64,000 nucleotides of DNA from Hexactinellida sp. DTS-2022 (GCA_028753945.1 JAPNXP010000002.1:10850001-10914000), one strand, 5' to 3'; counted from the first letter of the stretch, positions 11,983 through 24,269 are shown. Notes: generated from the letters alone by a model not told the origin. Program-made: numbers and translations.

Positions 11983-14497
11983 ATGATATCAAAGAGGAAA
12001 TGTCGTCAGTATTCTGTTGATTATTTGACATACGGATTTATCCCGGCTCCACATAATGAACAGTTTCCAATGTGTCTTCTTTGCTTCCAGACATTCTCTA
12101 ATGAAGCTATGAAACCTTCAAGGATGCAGGATCATCTTCACAGGAAACACCTTGATAAAAAAGATGCCCCATTGACATACTTTAAAGGTTTGCGCGATAA
12201 ATTTCAATGTAGAAACACGCTTAACAGTGCCTTTGAGAAGAGTCAATCAATAGTGGATGATGGGTTGATTGCTTCTTACAACATTTCCAAAATAATTGCA
12301 CAAACACTACAGCCACATACCATAGGTGAGGCACTGATTATCCCTGTACTAAAGGAAGTTATTTCAACGGTTATGCATGAAACTCCCAGTAAATTTATTC
12401 AAAACATTCCAATAAGTAATAACACAGTCAAGCGAAGAATTGATGAAATGGGCCAATATGTTGAGCTACAACTAATAAGATTGATTCAGGTAACAGAATT
12501 TGCACTACAACTCGATGAATCTACGCTTCCTGACAACCAAGCCCTTCTGATGGCATATGTAAGATTTATGAATTCTGGAGTTACACATGAGGAAATGCTT
12601 TTTGCAAAAACCCTTAAAACAGACACCAAGGGGGAGACTATTTTCAATATGGTAACATCGTATATGGAAGAGAAAGCTATCCCTTTGGAAAATATTATTG
12701 CTGTAGCAACTGATGGGGCACCAGCAATGACAGGCCGTTATCGAGGCTTCATTGCTTTTATGAAAAAAGCTGTTCCTGGAATTTTTACCATCCATTGTAT
12801 TGTTCATCGTCAACATCTTGTTGACAAGAACTTAAGTGGTAATCTTCATACATCACTTAAGGCTAATCAATATCAGCAAAAAATTATGGTCTCAGCTTAT
12901 CCATTGTTTTACTGTAGAACACTTATACATAGTAAATAATGAAACAACCATTGAAATTTCCATTTTACAAATACTTTTTTTGAAAATGGATTTTTTAAAT
13001 TTCGTAATGTTAAATTCCTATACCCTAGACGGTTTGCGCCAACATTCCCACAGAAGTGTATATGCAAGATATCAAGTTGAATGTTATTCTATCGTATAGT
13101 TCATGAATAGATCTGTGATTTGTCGGGTTGTATAAGCTCTATCAAATTCAGAAGTATTTTTTTTTGATGTTTAAAAAAAAATCGGTCAAAAAACCCCTCT
13201 TTTTTTGGATTTTCATGGAATTTCGTCACGATTTGGTCGTAAAAGGTGAAGAATGCATCGAAAAGCTTATACAACCCGACTAATCACAGATCTACTCATA
13301 AACTATACGAGAGAAGAGGATTTAACATGATGTCTGGTAGATAAACTTCTGGGCGAATGTTGGCGCAAACTCACTTTGTCCGTTTTGGTGTTTTTTTGAA
13401 AAATTTCGTCATAATAGGGGTTAATATTAATTAAAAAAGCAAAAATACCAAAAAATTAAGTTCTAAACCGATTTAGTATTTTTTTTTCTGGATCTATATA
13501 CTACATAGATAGATGTAGTGTTTAATGCAATAAACTGTAAAATGAGTGTATTTTAGATCATTAATATTTATTTTGGTTTCTGATATTGATTTGCCTTAAC
13601 ATTGTTATCAAGGTTATCAACAAGATCAAGAGCCGCTCATTGAATGATCGAATGTTCCGAGAGCTATGTCATGAAAATGGTGAGGAATTCGAGCGTTTAT
13701 TACTACATACAGAAGTGAGATGGCTATCAAAAGGAAATTGTCTGAAGCGTGTTTCTGAGCTCTTTGATACAATTGTAGAGTTTTTAGAGGAACAAGACGG
13801 TGATCTAAGTACCAAGCTCAAAGCAATTGAACAGGACACTTTCTATTTGACTGATATTTTCGAGAAGCTCAATAGGGTCAATCTACAATTACAGGGAGCA
13901 AAAACTAATCTTATACAGTGTAAGAGTGTTATCATGTCCTTCATTGACAAACTATCACTGTACAAGCAAAACCTTAGTCGACGTGAATTCAGTCAGTTTC
14001 CCACACTGAAGAAAAAAGCAGACAGCAATACTGATGATACCCTGTTAGTATATTCAGAACACTTGCAATCTCTGCATCAGGATATGCTCAAACGCTTCGG
14101 GGATTTGGAAGAATTACATATCCAACCGTGGATTTTAGATCCATTCTCAATTGATTCAAGTTCTGTAGACATAGATATTCAAGAGGAATTTTCTGATATT
14201 AAGCACGACATGGATGCGTCAAGGAGATTCGAAAAAGGTGGTTATAATGCTTTATGGAATGATGCAGATATTTTGACAAAATACCCATTGTTGTGGCAGA
14301 AGGTGAAATTACTGATGATTGCCTTCCCAACGTCTTACCTAGTTGAAATGGGTTTCTGTAAGGTCAACAGCCTATTGACAAATAAAAGAAATAAGCTTAA
14401 GGTAACATCTGGTGGTGATCTACGTTTAGCTTTGACAAAATTTAAGCCTGATGTGGAAAACTTATGTAGGCAACATCAAGCACAGCCATCTCATTAA
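11983..14497 (+). pseudogene. hAT transposase (ZBED5/FAM200-like), one insertion
   Basis: This gene encodes a DDE transposase with an N-terminal BED-type zinc finger (C31, C34, H51, H56). The first catalytic aspartate is in LDEST (D178), the second in ATDGAPAMTG (D244), followed by the HCIVHR block (C272, H275). After the insertion the frame resumes with the EVRWLSKGN block and the helical C-terminal region typical of ZBED5/FAM200 and GTF2IRD2-like proteins. Removing 12861-13595 and one TTAA joins the two parts exactly in frame: 878 + 898 nt give 592 codons including the stop. I see no other lesion. Vertebrate ZBED5-like genes are domesticated relatives, but the intact ends here show an ordinary transposon gene. 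Confidence 0.92.
12861..13595. mobile_element. TTAA element (family D) with inner fold-back
   Basis: TTAA flanks lie at 12857-12860 and 13596-13599. The ends are GGCTAATCAATATCAG and, inverted, GGCAAATCAATATCAG. Two longer inverted blocks lie inside: CAACATTC/GTTGGCGCAAAC around 13030 and 13360, and GATCTGTGATT..GGGTTGTAT around 13110 and 13285. The centre is poly-T/A. It is non-coding; the frame at 12836-13099 straddles the junction and is not real. Confidence 0.93.
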
Positions 14498-14867
14498 CTG
14501 CGGAGACTTTATATCATGACTAAATTATCCTAGCATATTAATTTAATAATGTTACAATATAGTATTAAACCAGTATAAATGTCTCAATTCGAACTAAGGG
14601 GGCGATTTGTAAACTAATTTGGTAAAATTGGGCGAATGACGAAAAATGGTTGGGAACCACTGAGATATATCTATGGCTTATATTACATAGCAACGCTATA
14701 TATGTTTTCATTGAATATAGGCAAGTTTAAGAATGAAATCAATGATGTTAGTTATTTTTCATATACTATACAGTAAGGTAAAGGAACTGATATACTAATT
14801 GAATTGACATCGCAAAAGGTATTGATTTTACCCATGACGTCACAGTACTGAGAAGTCGTAGGTAGCG

Positions 14868-15310
14868 TTAACAAATACGACTATAGTGTTACTTATAAGA
14901 TCTTCAAAGTTTGAACAATTCTGCCTCAGGATAAAAAAGTTTGCTTTGATATTCAAAAAATCGAAAAACCTGTTTTAGATGAACCATGGATTATTAGATA
15001 TAGAATTATTTGAGTTATATCTATAGCAACTCTATAATAGCCTAACCAAATAACCTAAAAGTTATTATTTTCTATAATATCTTCTTTTGGCCATTTCCAC
15101 AGTGAAATTAGAATTAATACTATATACAAAAGCTAGTGGCAGTATAGTGGAGCATTTAACTTTTCTGCAACGTCATCATCACAAATTTTTTTAATTGTAA
15201 TTGATAGAGTAGACAAAATCATGTCTAAATCCGTAGTTTTCACAAAATTTGAATGATTTTATCGACCACTTTTCCAAATGTCACGTTTTGAGAATCTGGG
15301 CAGTCAACGG
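14868..15310 (+). mobile_element. Right part of the split family A TTAA element
   Basis: This continues the element begun at 888. It starts at the duplicated TTAA and matches 6060-6524 and 18621-19060. Its right end, read inward, is CCGTTGACTGCC, followed by ATAA (a decayed TTAA). Confidence 0.85.
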
Positions 15311-15314
15311 ATAA

Positions 15315-15792
15315 CAATTTAATTATTAGCTCTATAAATTTGTAGTACAGTTGAAAATTGACACTGCAGATCTGGTAGCTCTACTTATAAGGATCATTTT
15401 TGATCGATAGTTATTTTTTCTCCGACTTATACTTTTTGAGATAGCCTCTACATAAACATGGTGACTCCCCGGAAATTCTTACTTAATGTGTTTGTACAAA
15501 AAACGGTGACTTTGACCTTTAGTGACGTCAGATAGGTCAAAAAAATGTCCGAATCAAATTTTAGTTCGGATTTTGATAGATAGCATGTCAAAGTATAGCT
15601 GGGAGTGGTTTAACAAAAATTTATCCTTTCTCATGAATTTACAATAATTCAGTGTCTATGGTCATATTTTTCTATAAGACGATGATTTGGACCTTTTGTG
15701 ACGTTAAAAATGTAAAGATAATGCCCGAATCCAATTTCTCTCTCGGAATTGGATAGATAGTCTATCAAAGTCTAGTTGGAATGCTTGAACAA
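15315..15792. other. Non-coding stretch
   Basis: AT-rich sequence. Two similar blocks occur around 15520-15600 and 15690-15780, each with GTGACGT, ATGTCCGAATC/ATGCCCGAATC and GATAGATAG, so an internal duplication is likely. No gene is seen. Confidence 0.4.
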
Positions 15793-15795
15793 TTA

Positions 15796-16932
15796 CACTG
15801 TACAACAAATCTTTTGTTTTAGAAAAATACGTTGTATCAATTATGCGTTTTATGGCAACATTGTTATGCTAATCACAGATCTGATGGCCCTTTTGATCGA
15901 TCCATCACATCACATTTTTTTGAAAATTAACATTACAAATTGCTTAAATATAGCAAATATATGGACATTTACACTAATATTTTTATATATTTTTTCTCAA
16001 AAGTTATTAACAGAAAGCAAAAATTTACTAATCTCATACTTGCCAACTGTCCCGCTTTTTGGCAGTGAGGTCTAATACTAATACAGTCGAAATTGGGGTA
16101 TTTTGCCACGGTTTTTTTTGCCACGGGTTTTTTTGCCATGCGTTTTTTTGCCTTTTCGGGTGATTTTGCCTGCTTGCATCTCCTTGTTTCTTCATAACCT
16201 CATAGGACTGTATATTGTTAAATACGGGTTTTTTTGCGTATCGGATTTTTTTGTCTCTTTTTCCATTCATTAGGGGGCAAAAAAAAAAGTTTCGACTGTA
16301 TGCTAGGTCCCGTTAAATTTCCAAATATCCCGCGGAATACAACTTTCCGTCCCGCTTTGTCCGTGGCTCAGGTTGGCATGTATGTAATTTATTATTTTCT
16401 TGAACGATGTTGCTTAGTAATTACATTAGGCGAATGTTAGTTGCACTTTTTCGTATCCGTAACAACCCAATAATTCCATTGCAATTTCCTAGTACCTAAA
16501 CCAGGCAAATACTAATGTCGTTAATATAAGCTAATTCCATAACAACATCCGAGTTACCAAGTAAAGTAACTATACTCCCACTCAAATAGGAGCATGAGCC
16601 CAGTACTTTTCATCACCTCAATTATACATATATTGCTTCCTAGGAAAGATTTTTTTGTTATAATCAAGTAGGAATAATGAACGTATAAACCTTTACCCCT
16701 CACAAATCAAACACCTCCTTTTTCGCATTTTGTTAATTTTCGATTCACTTACATTTCTCAATTTCGGGCAAAATGTCAATTTTTTTTTTAATAATTAAGA
16801 AAATTCGAATATTGTTTTTTCTGAAAAATGTATGTGATTGGCCCAAACGGACTTCGGATATGTGATCAGCATATCAAAATTACCATAAAATACATTGTCG
16901 CTATCTCGTATTTTTTTGTGTGTTGTACAGTG
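15796..16932 (-). mobile_element. CAC-ended element, TTA duplication, copy 1
   Basis: The ends are CACTGTACAACA, inverted on the right, with TTA at 15793-15795 and 16933-16935. Apart from a nested 215-bp MITE it is the reverse complement of 22143-23115. The 3-bp TWA duplication with CACTG ends fits CACTA or PIF/Harbinger elements. The frames at 15776, 16234 and 16828 carry no domain. Confidence 0.85.
16084..16298. mobile_element. 215-bp TA MITE with GCCACGG/TTTTTTTGCC runs
   Basis: TA flanks lie at 16082-16083 and 16299-16300. The ends are CAGTCGAAATT and, inverted, CAGTCGAAACT. The empty site is preserved in the sister copy near 22760-22775 (CTAATACTAATATGC read on the minus strand). Repeated TTTTTTTGCC words fill the interior. 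It is a mariner-type MITE and non-coding. Confidence 0.93.
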
Positions 16933-16935
16933 TTA

Positions 16936-17675
16936 CACAATAATTGCAGAATAATAAAAGTAGGATGGCTAGTGACAAGCTCCTTGTTAAAATATGATTG
17001 CCAATATATTAATGCGAACACTCTTAGTAGTAATTTCTTGGTAAACGTATACTATTTCAAGTTCCTTCAAAGCATTTTCAGAAAAAAATGCCATACAAAT
17101 TTCGGGAAGGAGTACAAATTTTAAATTAACTTATTAAGACATTTGTTAACTTTTATGTACTACATACTTAAGTGTTTGTAGAAATACAATCAATGCCAAT
17201 TTATTTGTTTGTTCAAAGATTTTATACATTCAGAAATACATTTGAAGAAAATGAATGTTTTATTTATTGGGGGAAAAACTCAGATTTATTTATAATTAAT
17301 TAGAAAATGGGGTATGAATAATATAAGGGGTTATAGCATGGGGGTTTGGGCTTAGTATTTGGATAAGTTGCTAAGGTTAACGATTAGAGTGGACTACTTG
17401 GCCTAATATTTCTGCAGAGGCAGAGAGCCTACTTGTATAAATCCCTCCTGGGTTATAGGACTTTTGTGAGGAGCGTCTGGTACGCGTTTAGAGGTGGGCC
17501 GTTTGACATTATATGGCGAAGAATTTCTGTCAACTCCTAGGGAATCACTGGAATACATTGTCACCTGCAGATGAATCATTTTAAATCCAGTCATTTGCAG
17601 ATGGATGAGTTCAGCGTCTGTCTGGGGTATTTCTAGATTGCAATTGTCCTATTAAATCGCGCCTACCTAGTTTCC
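16936..17675. other. Non-coding stretch
   Basis: No gene or recognised repeat is seen. A short GC-richer patch around 17400-17600 contains a 63-residue minus-strand frame (17403-17594) with no recognisable domain. Confidence 0.4.
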
Positions 17676-17679
17676 TTAA

Positions 17680-19060
17680 CTGAAGACTTCCGAAGGATTT
17701 TTCTGAAAAACAGGATATACTGTAGTTCAGGTTCTTCAGCCCTACTGAGCAAACTCGTTTTCAACTGTTATTTTATGACTACATCATATAATGAATCTAT
17801 GAATATTCTCAACTCAACTTGCGATTGCATACCTTTCCCATTGCATCTATCACAAAAATTGCACTATATGGAATCAATACAAATTTCCATATAGTAATTT
17901 ATACAGGTACTTTACGATTATTCTGCTATGGTTATATATTAAGTTAATATGCCTATTGTTCAATTGTATAAAGTATCCAGGTGGGGAGCAATGAGGCCAG
18001 ATTCACAATTATGCTTATAACTTCCTTTATAACACATCATCCCTTCGGAATTTTCGAGAATTTGGCTATCAAACATATATCATGTGCCTATTATATTAGT
18101 ATTACACAAGTTTATGTTTTATTTTTGGAAATAGCTCTCCATTGCTCCCTACCTAATACATTTATCTTTTGATTACACTAAAGTTCATAGCTCTATCAAT
18201 GGACACTGTTCTTACTTACTTTTATGAATTGGGGTCAGGTTTTGCTGATCCCCGGAATTTTTCTAATGAGTTTTCTTCACTATGTAAACTTTGGCTGCGC
18301 ATAAATTATTTTTTATCGAATATAATTTGCTCAAACTTTGCAGAAGCATTTATCCATATATTATATGCAACATTCAGGAAAGACGTCGATTTTTGAAAGA
18401 TTAGGGGTTTTTTTGAATCAGCAGTGCTTGGAGAGCCTTCATTGTATTTAATATTTAGATATTAGTGATTCGAGATCCAAAAAGAACACATTAATATCTA
18501 GACAAACTACAATTTTTGAAAAAATATTCATCAAGGATTTGACAAAAAGTGATGACACATACCTTTTCTTCAAATCAATATAACAAACCTATCATACAAA
18601 TAAACCTTTGTTTCTCAAAATTAACAAATACGACTATAGTGTTACTTATAAGATCTTCAAAGTTTGAACAATTCTGCCTCAGGATAAAAAGTTACGTTGA
18701 TATACAAAAAATCGACAATACCGTTTTAGATGAACCATGGATTACCAGAAATGGAATTTATTTGAGTTATATCTATCACAACTCTATAATAGCCTAAGCA
18801 AATATCCTAAAAAAGTTAATATTTAGTATAATATTTCTTCTTATGGCAATTTACAAGGTGAAATTTTAAATAATCCTTTATACAAAAGCTGGTGGCATTA
18901 AAGTGGAGCAATTCCCTTTCCTGCTACGTCATCATCACAAATTTTGAAAATTTCTTTTTTTTTGATTGAATTCGCTAGAGTATACATTTACACGAGATAT
19001 GAATGAATTTATTGACCACTTTTAGAAATGTCACGCTTTGACAATCTGGGCAGTCTATGG
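17680..19060 (+). mobile_element. Family A TTAA element carrying a 708-bp insertion
   Basis: TTAA flanks lie at 17676-17679 and 19061-19064. The ends are CTGAAGACTTCC and, inverted, CCATAGACTGCC. Its own sequence is 17680-17729 plus 18438-19060 and matches 5838-6524. It preserves the unoccupied TTAA (18621-18624) that the 13.7-kb segment hit in the sister copy. Confidence 0.9.
17730..18437. mobile_element. Element with TTCA duplication
   Basis: Flanked by TTCA (17726-17729, 18438-18441). The ends are GGTTCTTCAGC and, inverted, GGCTCTCCAAGC. The site is unbroken in the copy at 5838-6524 (GTAGTTCATTG near 5881). A 4-bp duplication with GG ends is unlike the other elements here, so the superfamily is unclear. 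The frames at 17981 and 18169 have no recognised domain. Confidence 0.85.
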
Positions 19061-19064
19061 TTAA

Positions 19065-21614
19065 GACTCTCTCCAATTTGGAAACATTTGTAGATCACGG
19101 TTCTCCTAGAAAGAAGAAAATATCTGCAAAGTACTACAGATACAATTTGACAAAATATATTTACCTACACTAGGAGTCATAAAAATAAATGATATTCACG
19201 GATTTTATTTCAGACAACTCCCTCGATTACCTCAGCACGAGTCTCAAGTTTGAGTGGGTGACGCTTAGCGGCCATTACAAAGAAAACTAAACTGCCTTAA
19301 AGTAAAAGCATGTTACTCAAGAGAAAATCATCTTCGGTGGAGTGCCCCGATAAGTAAATGGCGTCCCGAACTCGGGGTTATTTTCAAAGGGAAAATATAA
19401 TTCGCAACCTACTGCCCTGATACGAGGGGTGCCCAGATACACGCATGCCCCTATATGCGGGGTTCTAATGCAATAAGTTTTGTTTTTTAGTGTAAACATA
19501 ATGTAATTTTAAGAAACAAAAAGTATATTATGTTTTAATTGTAAATCGGGGCGCACTTTTGTGGATTGTTATGGCGCAATTGTTATAGTTGGCTCCGGCG
19601 CAGTAGGTAATGTGGGATCCGGCGCTGTAGGTATTGTGGGATCCGACGCAGTAGGCAAAGTAGACTCCGGCATATGTCTACTTTCAATTAGGATAATGGT
19701 CTCTTTTAATTTGGAAAGGTCCTCTAGCTGACTGATATCCTAATCATGGTAGTTATATTTTATAACAGTTAGAACATAGTATGAGTTTGCGAAAACTTAC
19801 ATGAAATTTTCTCATCTGTTTGAGCAAATTATGTTGTTTCAAATTTCGGACATCTTCACTGGTCTAAATTAACGTATGTATTTTTATTATTGGACTTGAA
19901 ACCTATTTTAGCGTTTAGAGTTTTGTTTGTTTTCGTTAACCTATTATAATAATTATTAACAATATAACCATACATAGGATAAGTTAGGGATCAATATACT
20001 TATAATGAAGTTGCCGCAACTATGAATATAGCAATTTCCAGGTTATTTTATTAAACGCTGTCTTCGGTCTCGGTCGGTACGCCGCCTAACTATAGTAAAT
20101 TTGCAAATTCAACATTTTTGTGCATTTTATTTTGATTTTGATTTTCCAGTTCTCTTCCAAAATTATGTTGCATGTTCAATTTAAAAAATGAATTTGTGTG
20201 GCGTCATAATCACACTATAGCTTACATCAATAAATCCAATTAATTCACTAAGTGCGAGTTTAGGTACAAATGTAGCAGTCCACCCTCAAGTTTTTAATGC
20301 AATCTTCAAAATCTAATACGAAATTAAGGATTCTTCGGGAGAAATTTTATGTTTTTTGTGACAAAATTGAAATGAGAGTTTATGTATCATAAAATTATGC
20401 GAGAAGTGAAATTAAAAAAAAAAATCTGCAAAGTCTTCAAAATGTCAATTAAGGTGACGTAATTTTGGATGATGTAGCATTTTGATAATCTCAATTGACA
20501 TTCCTTGGTTTTATATTTCCTAAATCGTGCACTTATATACTTTATGTATATAAACTAACATTAATATGCACAAATATCTCAGTGATTAGCATATATTGCC
20601 AAAACCAGTTGATAGTGGGCTAGAAATTCTGATCTGCATATTTTCTTTATCTTTTTGAGCATCATCAACAGAATAATTGACCATATTATATAATTCAACT
20701 CAATTGTCATATAAATGAGTATATTCATAAAGTATCCAAACTAGTGTAGACATATTATACATTTTAGAGCATTAATCACTACGTTTGCCATGATTAATCG
20801 CTGATAATGATGTCCCAAAAGAAATCGGACTCCATTAATATGACAGAAACTTGCATATAATTCGATTTAATCATGTCGTTTGATTAATATGATGTTTCAA
20901 TACATATTTTGTATATATTAAGAAAAAAATCTAGTAATTGAGAATAAATCCCGTTGTAATACGGACAAATTCAATGGCACATATGCATTTCATCATCTAA
21001 AAACTTCAGCCTTCAATTACTCAATTATAGTTTTTTTGACATATCCTGAATTTTATCTCATGAAGTTCTTAAGGGATTGCTTTCAAAAATCAGATATAGT
21101 AGTTCTTAATAGTATAAAGATCATTTCGCAAGCTCATTGAAGCAAACAAACGATTAGTGTCTGAGTGGAGACCAAGCAAGGAGCAAAAATACTACTTTTT
21201 CCCACTTTTTTGACGAATTTAGGATTCTTGAGTTAAGAATTGGTTAAACTTGGGATAGGCGTCTTGTGAGCTAAGCAAATGTAGTGCTAATAGTGCTGAT
21301 CAATCATGTAAATTTCTGGAGCTATATCGAATATACTTTATAAGAATTAATACAGTGAAATCTAATAAAACAGTATTACCCCAATGGGGAGGCGTTTCCT
21401 AAGAATTTAATGCTACTCGAAAAATAGTTTGGACTTAGACATGCTGTATACATTTTAAGGTCATAGGGTAGTGATTTTTGAAAGTTGAGCTGGAGGCTCG
21501 CAAAATTATTTTGAAGTTGCTGTATATTACTGTTAATCATGAAAGTAAAAGCTTTCTACTGTACAAACTAAAGCCATTATAAACTATAATGTAAAATTTT
21601 CAGTACTAATCCTA
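19065..21614. other. Long non-coding stretch
   Basis: About 2.5 kb with no gene. It contains a 24-bp tandem repeat (19590-19673) and a GC-richer patch at 19330-19480 with no known pattern. All frames are short. Confidence 0.5.
19590..19673. repeat. Short 24-bp tandem repeat, ~3.5 copies
   Basis: The unit is GGATCCGGCGCAGTAGGTAT followed by four bases, with drift between copies. As 24 is a multiple of three it reads as eight-residue repeats (GSGAVGNV and variants), but the enclosing frame is short and bounded by stops, so coding is doubtful. Confidence 0.75.
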
Positions 21615-22142
21615 TATATAGTGGGGTCAAAAATTAAGGTTCCGTGACCAACCTCTGGCTTGTTAAGTTTTATGCCTGATTCTGATACTTTAGGATATAA
21701 CTCGCGATTTAAGCTCCCACGCCGCTCTTGAAAGTTTGGGCAAACTTTTTATAGCGACAAATTCAAAGGGCCTCCGGCAATCATTTTTAAAAAAATTATG
21801 GCCCCTCTCTGAACATTTCATAAATTGAGATTAGAGTATTTTTGAAAAGTATGAAATAAGTAATAGCTGTACTTAAAATTTCAACTCAATCGGGACTATA
21901 CTTTTAATGTAATAACCTTTTGAAGATTCTTACGTCATTTGTCACCATGGGAGGTCCCTTCTTTAAACTATTTGTTTAAGGGATTTGAAGCATATCTCAT
22001 CCTATATACATGCAAAAACCTTTTAACTCGCTATGTAGTATGTCTCCATGTAAATCTCGGTAATAGACCCAAGGCTGGATTCGGTTAACCGGCTAACCGG
22101 TTAACCGTTGCTGACATCGGTTAACGGTTTGAGATTTAATAA

Positions 22143-23115
22143 CACTGTACAACACACAAAAAAATACGAGATAGCGACAATGTATTTTGTGGTAAGTTTG
22201 ATATGCTGATCACATATCCGAAGTCAGTTTGGGCCTATCACATTACATTTTTCAGAAAAAATATAATTCGAATTTTCTTAATTATTTAAAAAAATCTGCA
22301 TTTTGCCCGAAATTGAGAAATGTAAGTCGATCTAAAATTACCAAATGCGAAAAAGGAGGTGTTTGATTTGTTTACGGTAAATTTATACGTTCATATATTA
22401 ATACTTGATTATAACAAAAAAATCTTTCTAGTAAGTAATATGCATATTTGAGGTGTTGAAAAGTACTGGGCTCATGCTCCTAATTAAATGGGCGTATAGG
22501 TACTAGACTTGGTTACAGGGATGTTGTTATGGAATTAGCTTATATTAACGACTTTATTATTTGCCTGGTTTAATTACTAGGACATTGCAATGGAATTATT
22601 GGGTTGTTACGGTGACGAAAAAGTACAACTAACATTCGCCTAATGTAATTCACTAAGCAACATCGTTTAAGAAAATATAAGATTACATATAGCCAAAGCT
22701 GAGCTACGGGCAAAGCGGGACGGGAAGTTGTATTTATCGGGATATTTCGATATTTAACGGGACATAGCATATTAGTATTAGACATCACTGTCAAAAAGCG
22801 CGACAGTTTGCAAGTATGAGATTAGTATATTTTTGCTTTCTGTTAATTTCTTTTGAGATTTTATAGCATGTCTACACGTGATTGTACAAATTCTGCAGAT
22901 TCCTTCCATTATTCGCAGTTATGACTCGCAAAAAAATATTAGTGAAAATGTCCATTTTTTGCAATATTTCAGGAATTTGTAATGTTAATTTTCAAAAAAA
23001 TGTGATGTGATGGAACAAAAGGGCCATCAGATCTGTGATCAGCATAACAATGTTGCTATAAAACGCTTAATTGATACAACGTATTTTTCTAAAACAAAAA
23101 ATTTGTTGTACAGTG
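22143..23115 (+). mobile_element. CAC-ended element, TAA duplication, copy 2
   Basis: Ends are CACTGTACAACA, inverted on the right, with TAA at 22140-22142 and 23116-23118. It is the sister of 15796-16932 in the opposite orientation and lacks that copy's 215-bp MITE. The frame at 22570-22794 has no recognised domain. Confidence 0.88.
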
Positions 23116-23118
23116 TAA

Positions 23119-24074
23119 TCAGTTAAGGTTAAATTACGGCAGATTCATGTAAAAAAACACATAAATTTCGTTTTGAAGTAAGATGTTTAATTTTCACATA
23201 TATAATAGAAGACATTATAGCTATATCGAAACTGAAAACGAAATCGAATTATTTTGAATAAATTCGATTTTATGGGGCGTGCAGTTTTATGGTAATACAA
23301 AAGTCCCATAGGGGGATTTCTTCAGACTCCACCTGATAAGTGTGTCGATCTCAAGATCATTATTAGCTAAAGACATATTATGTGCGATATATCACATAGA
23401 TCATCGTTATATGCTGTAGGTGACTGGTTTAGAATTTTGATTTGACCTAAATAAAAAAAGTTGCGACCTTTTGAACTAAAGAAATCATTAAAAAGGTCAT
23501 GTTTTTTATGAGATATTTGATAAAATGTTTGAAAAATAATTTCAGAGTCATAATTCAAAAATGTAAACCGACTACCAACTCCGTACGCTTATAATCTTTC
23601 AATATTGATTCTGATAACAAACATTGATGGCCGCATTGCCAAATTACACTATAATATCGACCACCACTTTTTGAAATCGCCCTATGGGAGATTTGTATTA
23701 GCCAAATATTGAAACCGACAAAAAATAAAAAGTATAATATAGTGAGACATTTTCTTTTTTGTTTATTGCTTTGTATCGTACCTTGATCTATTTCTAACAA
23801 TTACAGATTAATACAAGAGATTTCATTCCCGTGGGGTAATTTAACCTTAACCGGTCTGTTGAATATCAGCAGATTTATTGAGAAATTAATTTATAAAGTA
23901 TTAAATATTTTTGAATTTTATCAGAATATGTAGTCCTTAACCCATTTCTCATCACCACGTAATGAATTTTCTTAGACAACATTGATTTAAATTTACCTAA
24001 AGCACGAAATGTAACAGTTAATATACTTATGCGGTTATACTTTATACAGCTTAGTCTTATTCTTTAGTATTATC
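23119..24074. other. Interior of the hAT-like element, non-coding
   Basis: AT-rich sequence with two small minus-strand frames (23367-23558, 23555-23800) and no recognised domain. They may be remnants of coding sequence. Confidence 0.35.
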
Positions 24075-24269
24075 CAGGCACGTAGCTAGAGTATGTAATT
24101 CAGGGGGGCAAGTTTTATGTTGGGAGGGCAAGTGCAGGGAGTCGGGGGGCAAGGGGGGACGAATCATATTTACTATAACGAACACTTCCTAATTCTCTTG
24201 GAAGGGGGGGCGAGAAGTACTTGGGGGGGGCAGTCGCCCCCTCCTCGCCCTCCAGTAACTACGTACCTG
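24075..24269. mobile_element. G-rich hAT-type MITE
   Basis: The inverted ends are CAGGCACGTAGCTA on the left and CAGGTACGTAGTTA read inward from the right. The interior is strongly G-rich (GGGGGGCAAGGGG and similar). No matching 8-bp flanks were found, so the duplication may have decayed. Confidence 0.65.

Larger units (their letters stand above)
11045..14662 (+). mobile_element. Complete hAT transposon with perfect 8-bp duplication
   Basis: The inverted ends are CAGTGGTTCCCAAC, exact for 14 bases, and the 8-bp duplication agatatat is perfect (11037-11044, 14663-14670). The element carries its own transposase gene at 11983-14497, and two later insertions: a TA-flanked MITE at 11122-11666 and a 735-bp TTAA element at 12861-13595. 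GGGGGCGAT words recur near both ends. The good ends and nearly clean gene suggest a fairly recent element. Confidence 0.97.
1121..14867. mobile_element. 13.7-kb TTAA-flanked composite insertion
   Basis: The segment is flanked by TTAA (1117-1120 and 14868-14871). Its ends form a short inverted repeat: CGCTACCTATGA on the left and CGCTACCTACGA read inward from the right. Removing it joins two halves of a family-A element, whose unbroken site is visible as TTAA at 18621-18624. Contents: two related minisatellites, a tRNA-like trace, a BED-finger hAT pseudogene, and nested TTAA, TWA and hAT insertions. No frame inside is clearly its own transposase. The ends resemble those of the 1.4-kb elements at 39332 and 45267 (CGCTG...), so it may be a giant relative. 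Repeated capture of nested elements is the other explanation for its size. Confidence 0.7.

Noticed and set aside
12856-13599. Intron in the hAT transposase rather than an insertion
   Set aside because: The gap is bounded by TTAA on both sides with 16-bp inverted ends, not by splice signals, and removing it with one TTAA restores the frame.
24075-24269. 8-bp duplication for the G-rich MITE
   Set aside because: The bases flanking the inverted ends do not match in any register tried, so only the inverted ends are reported.
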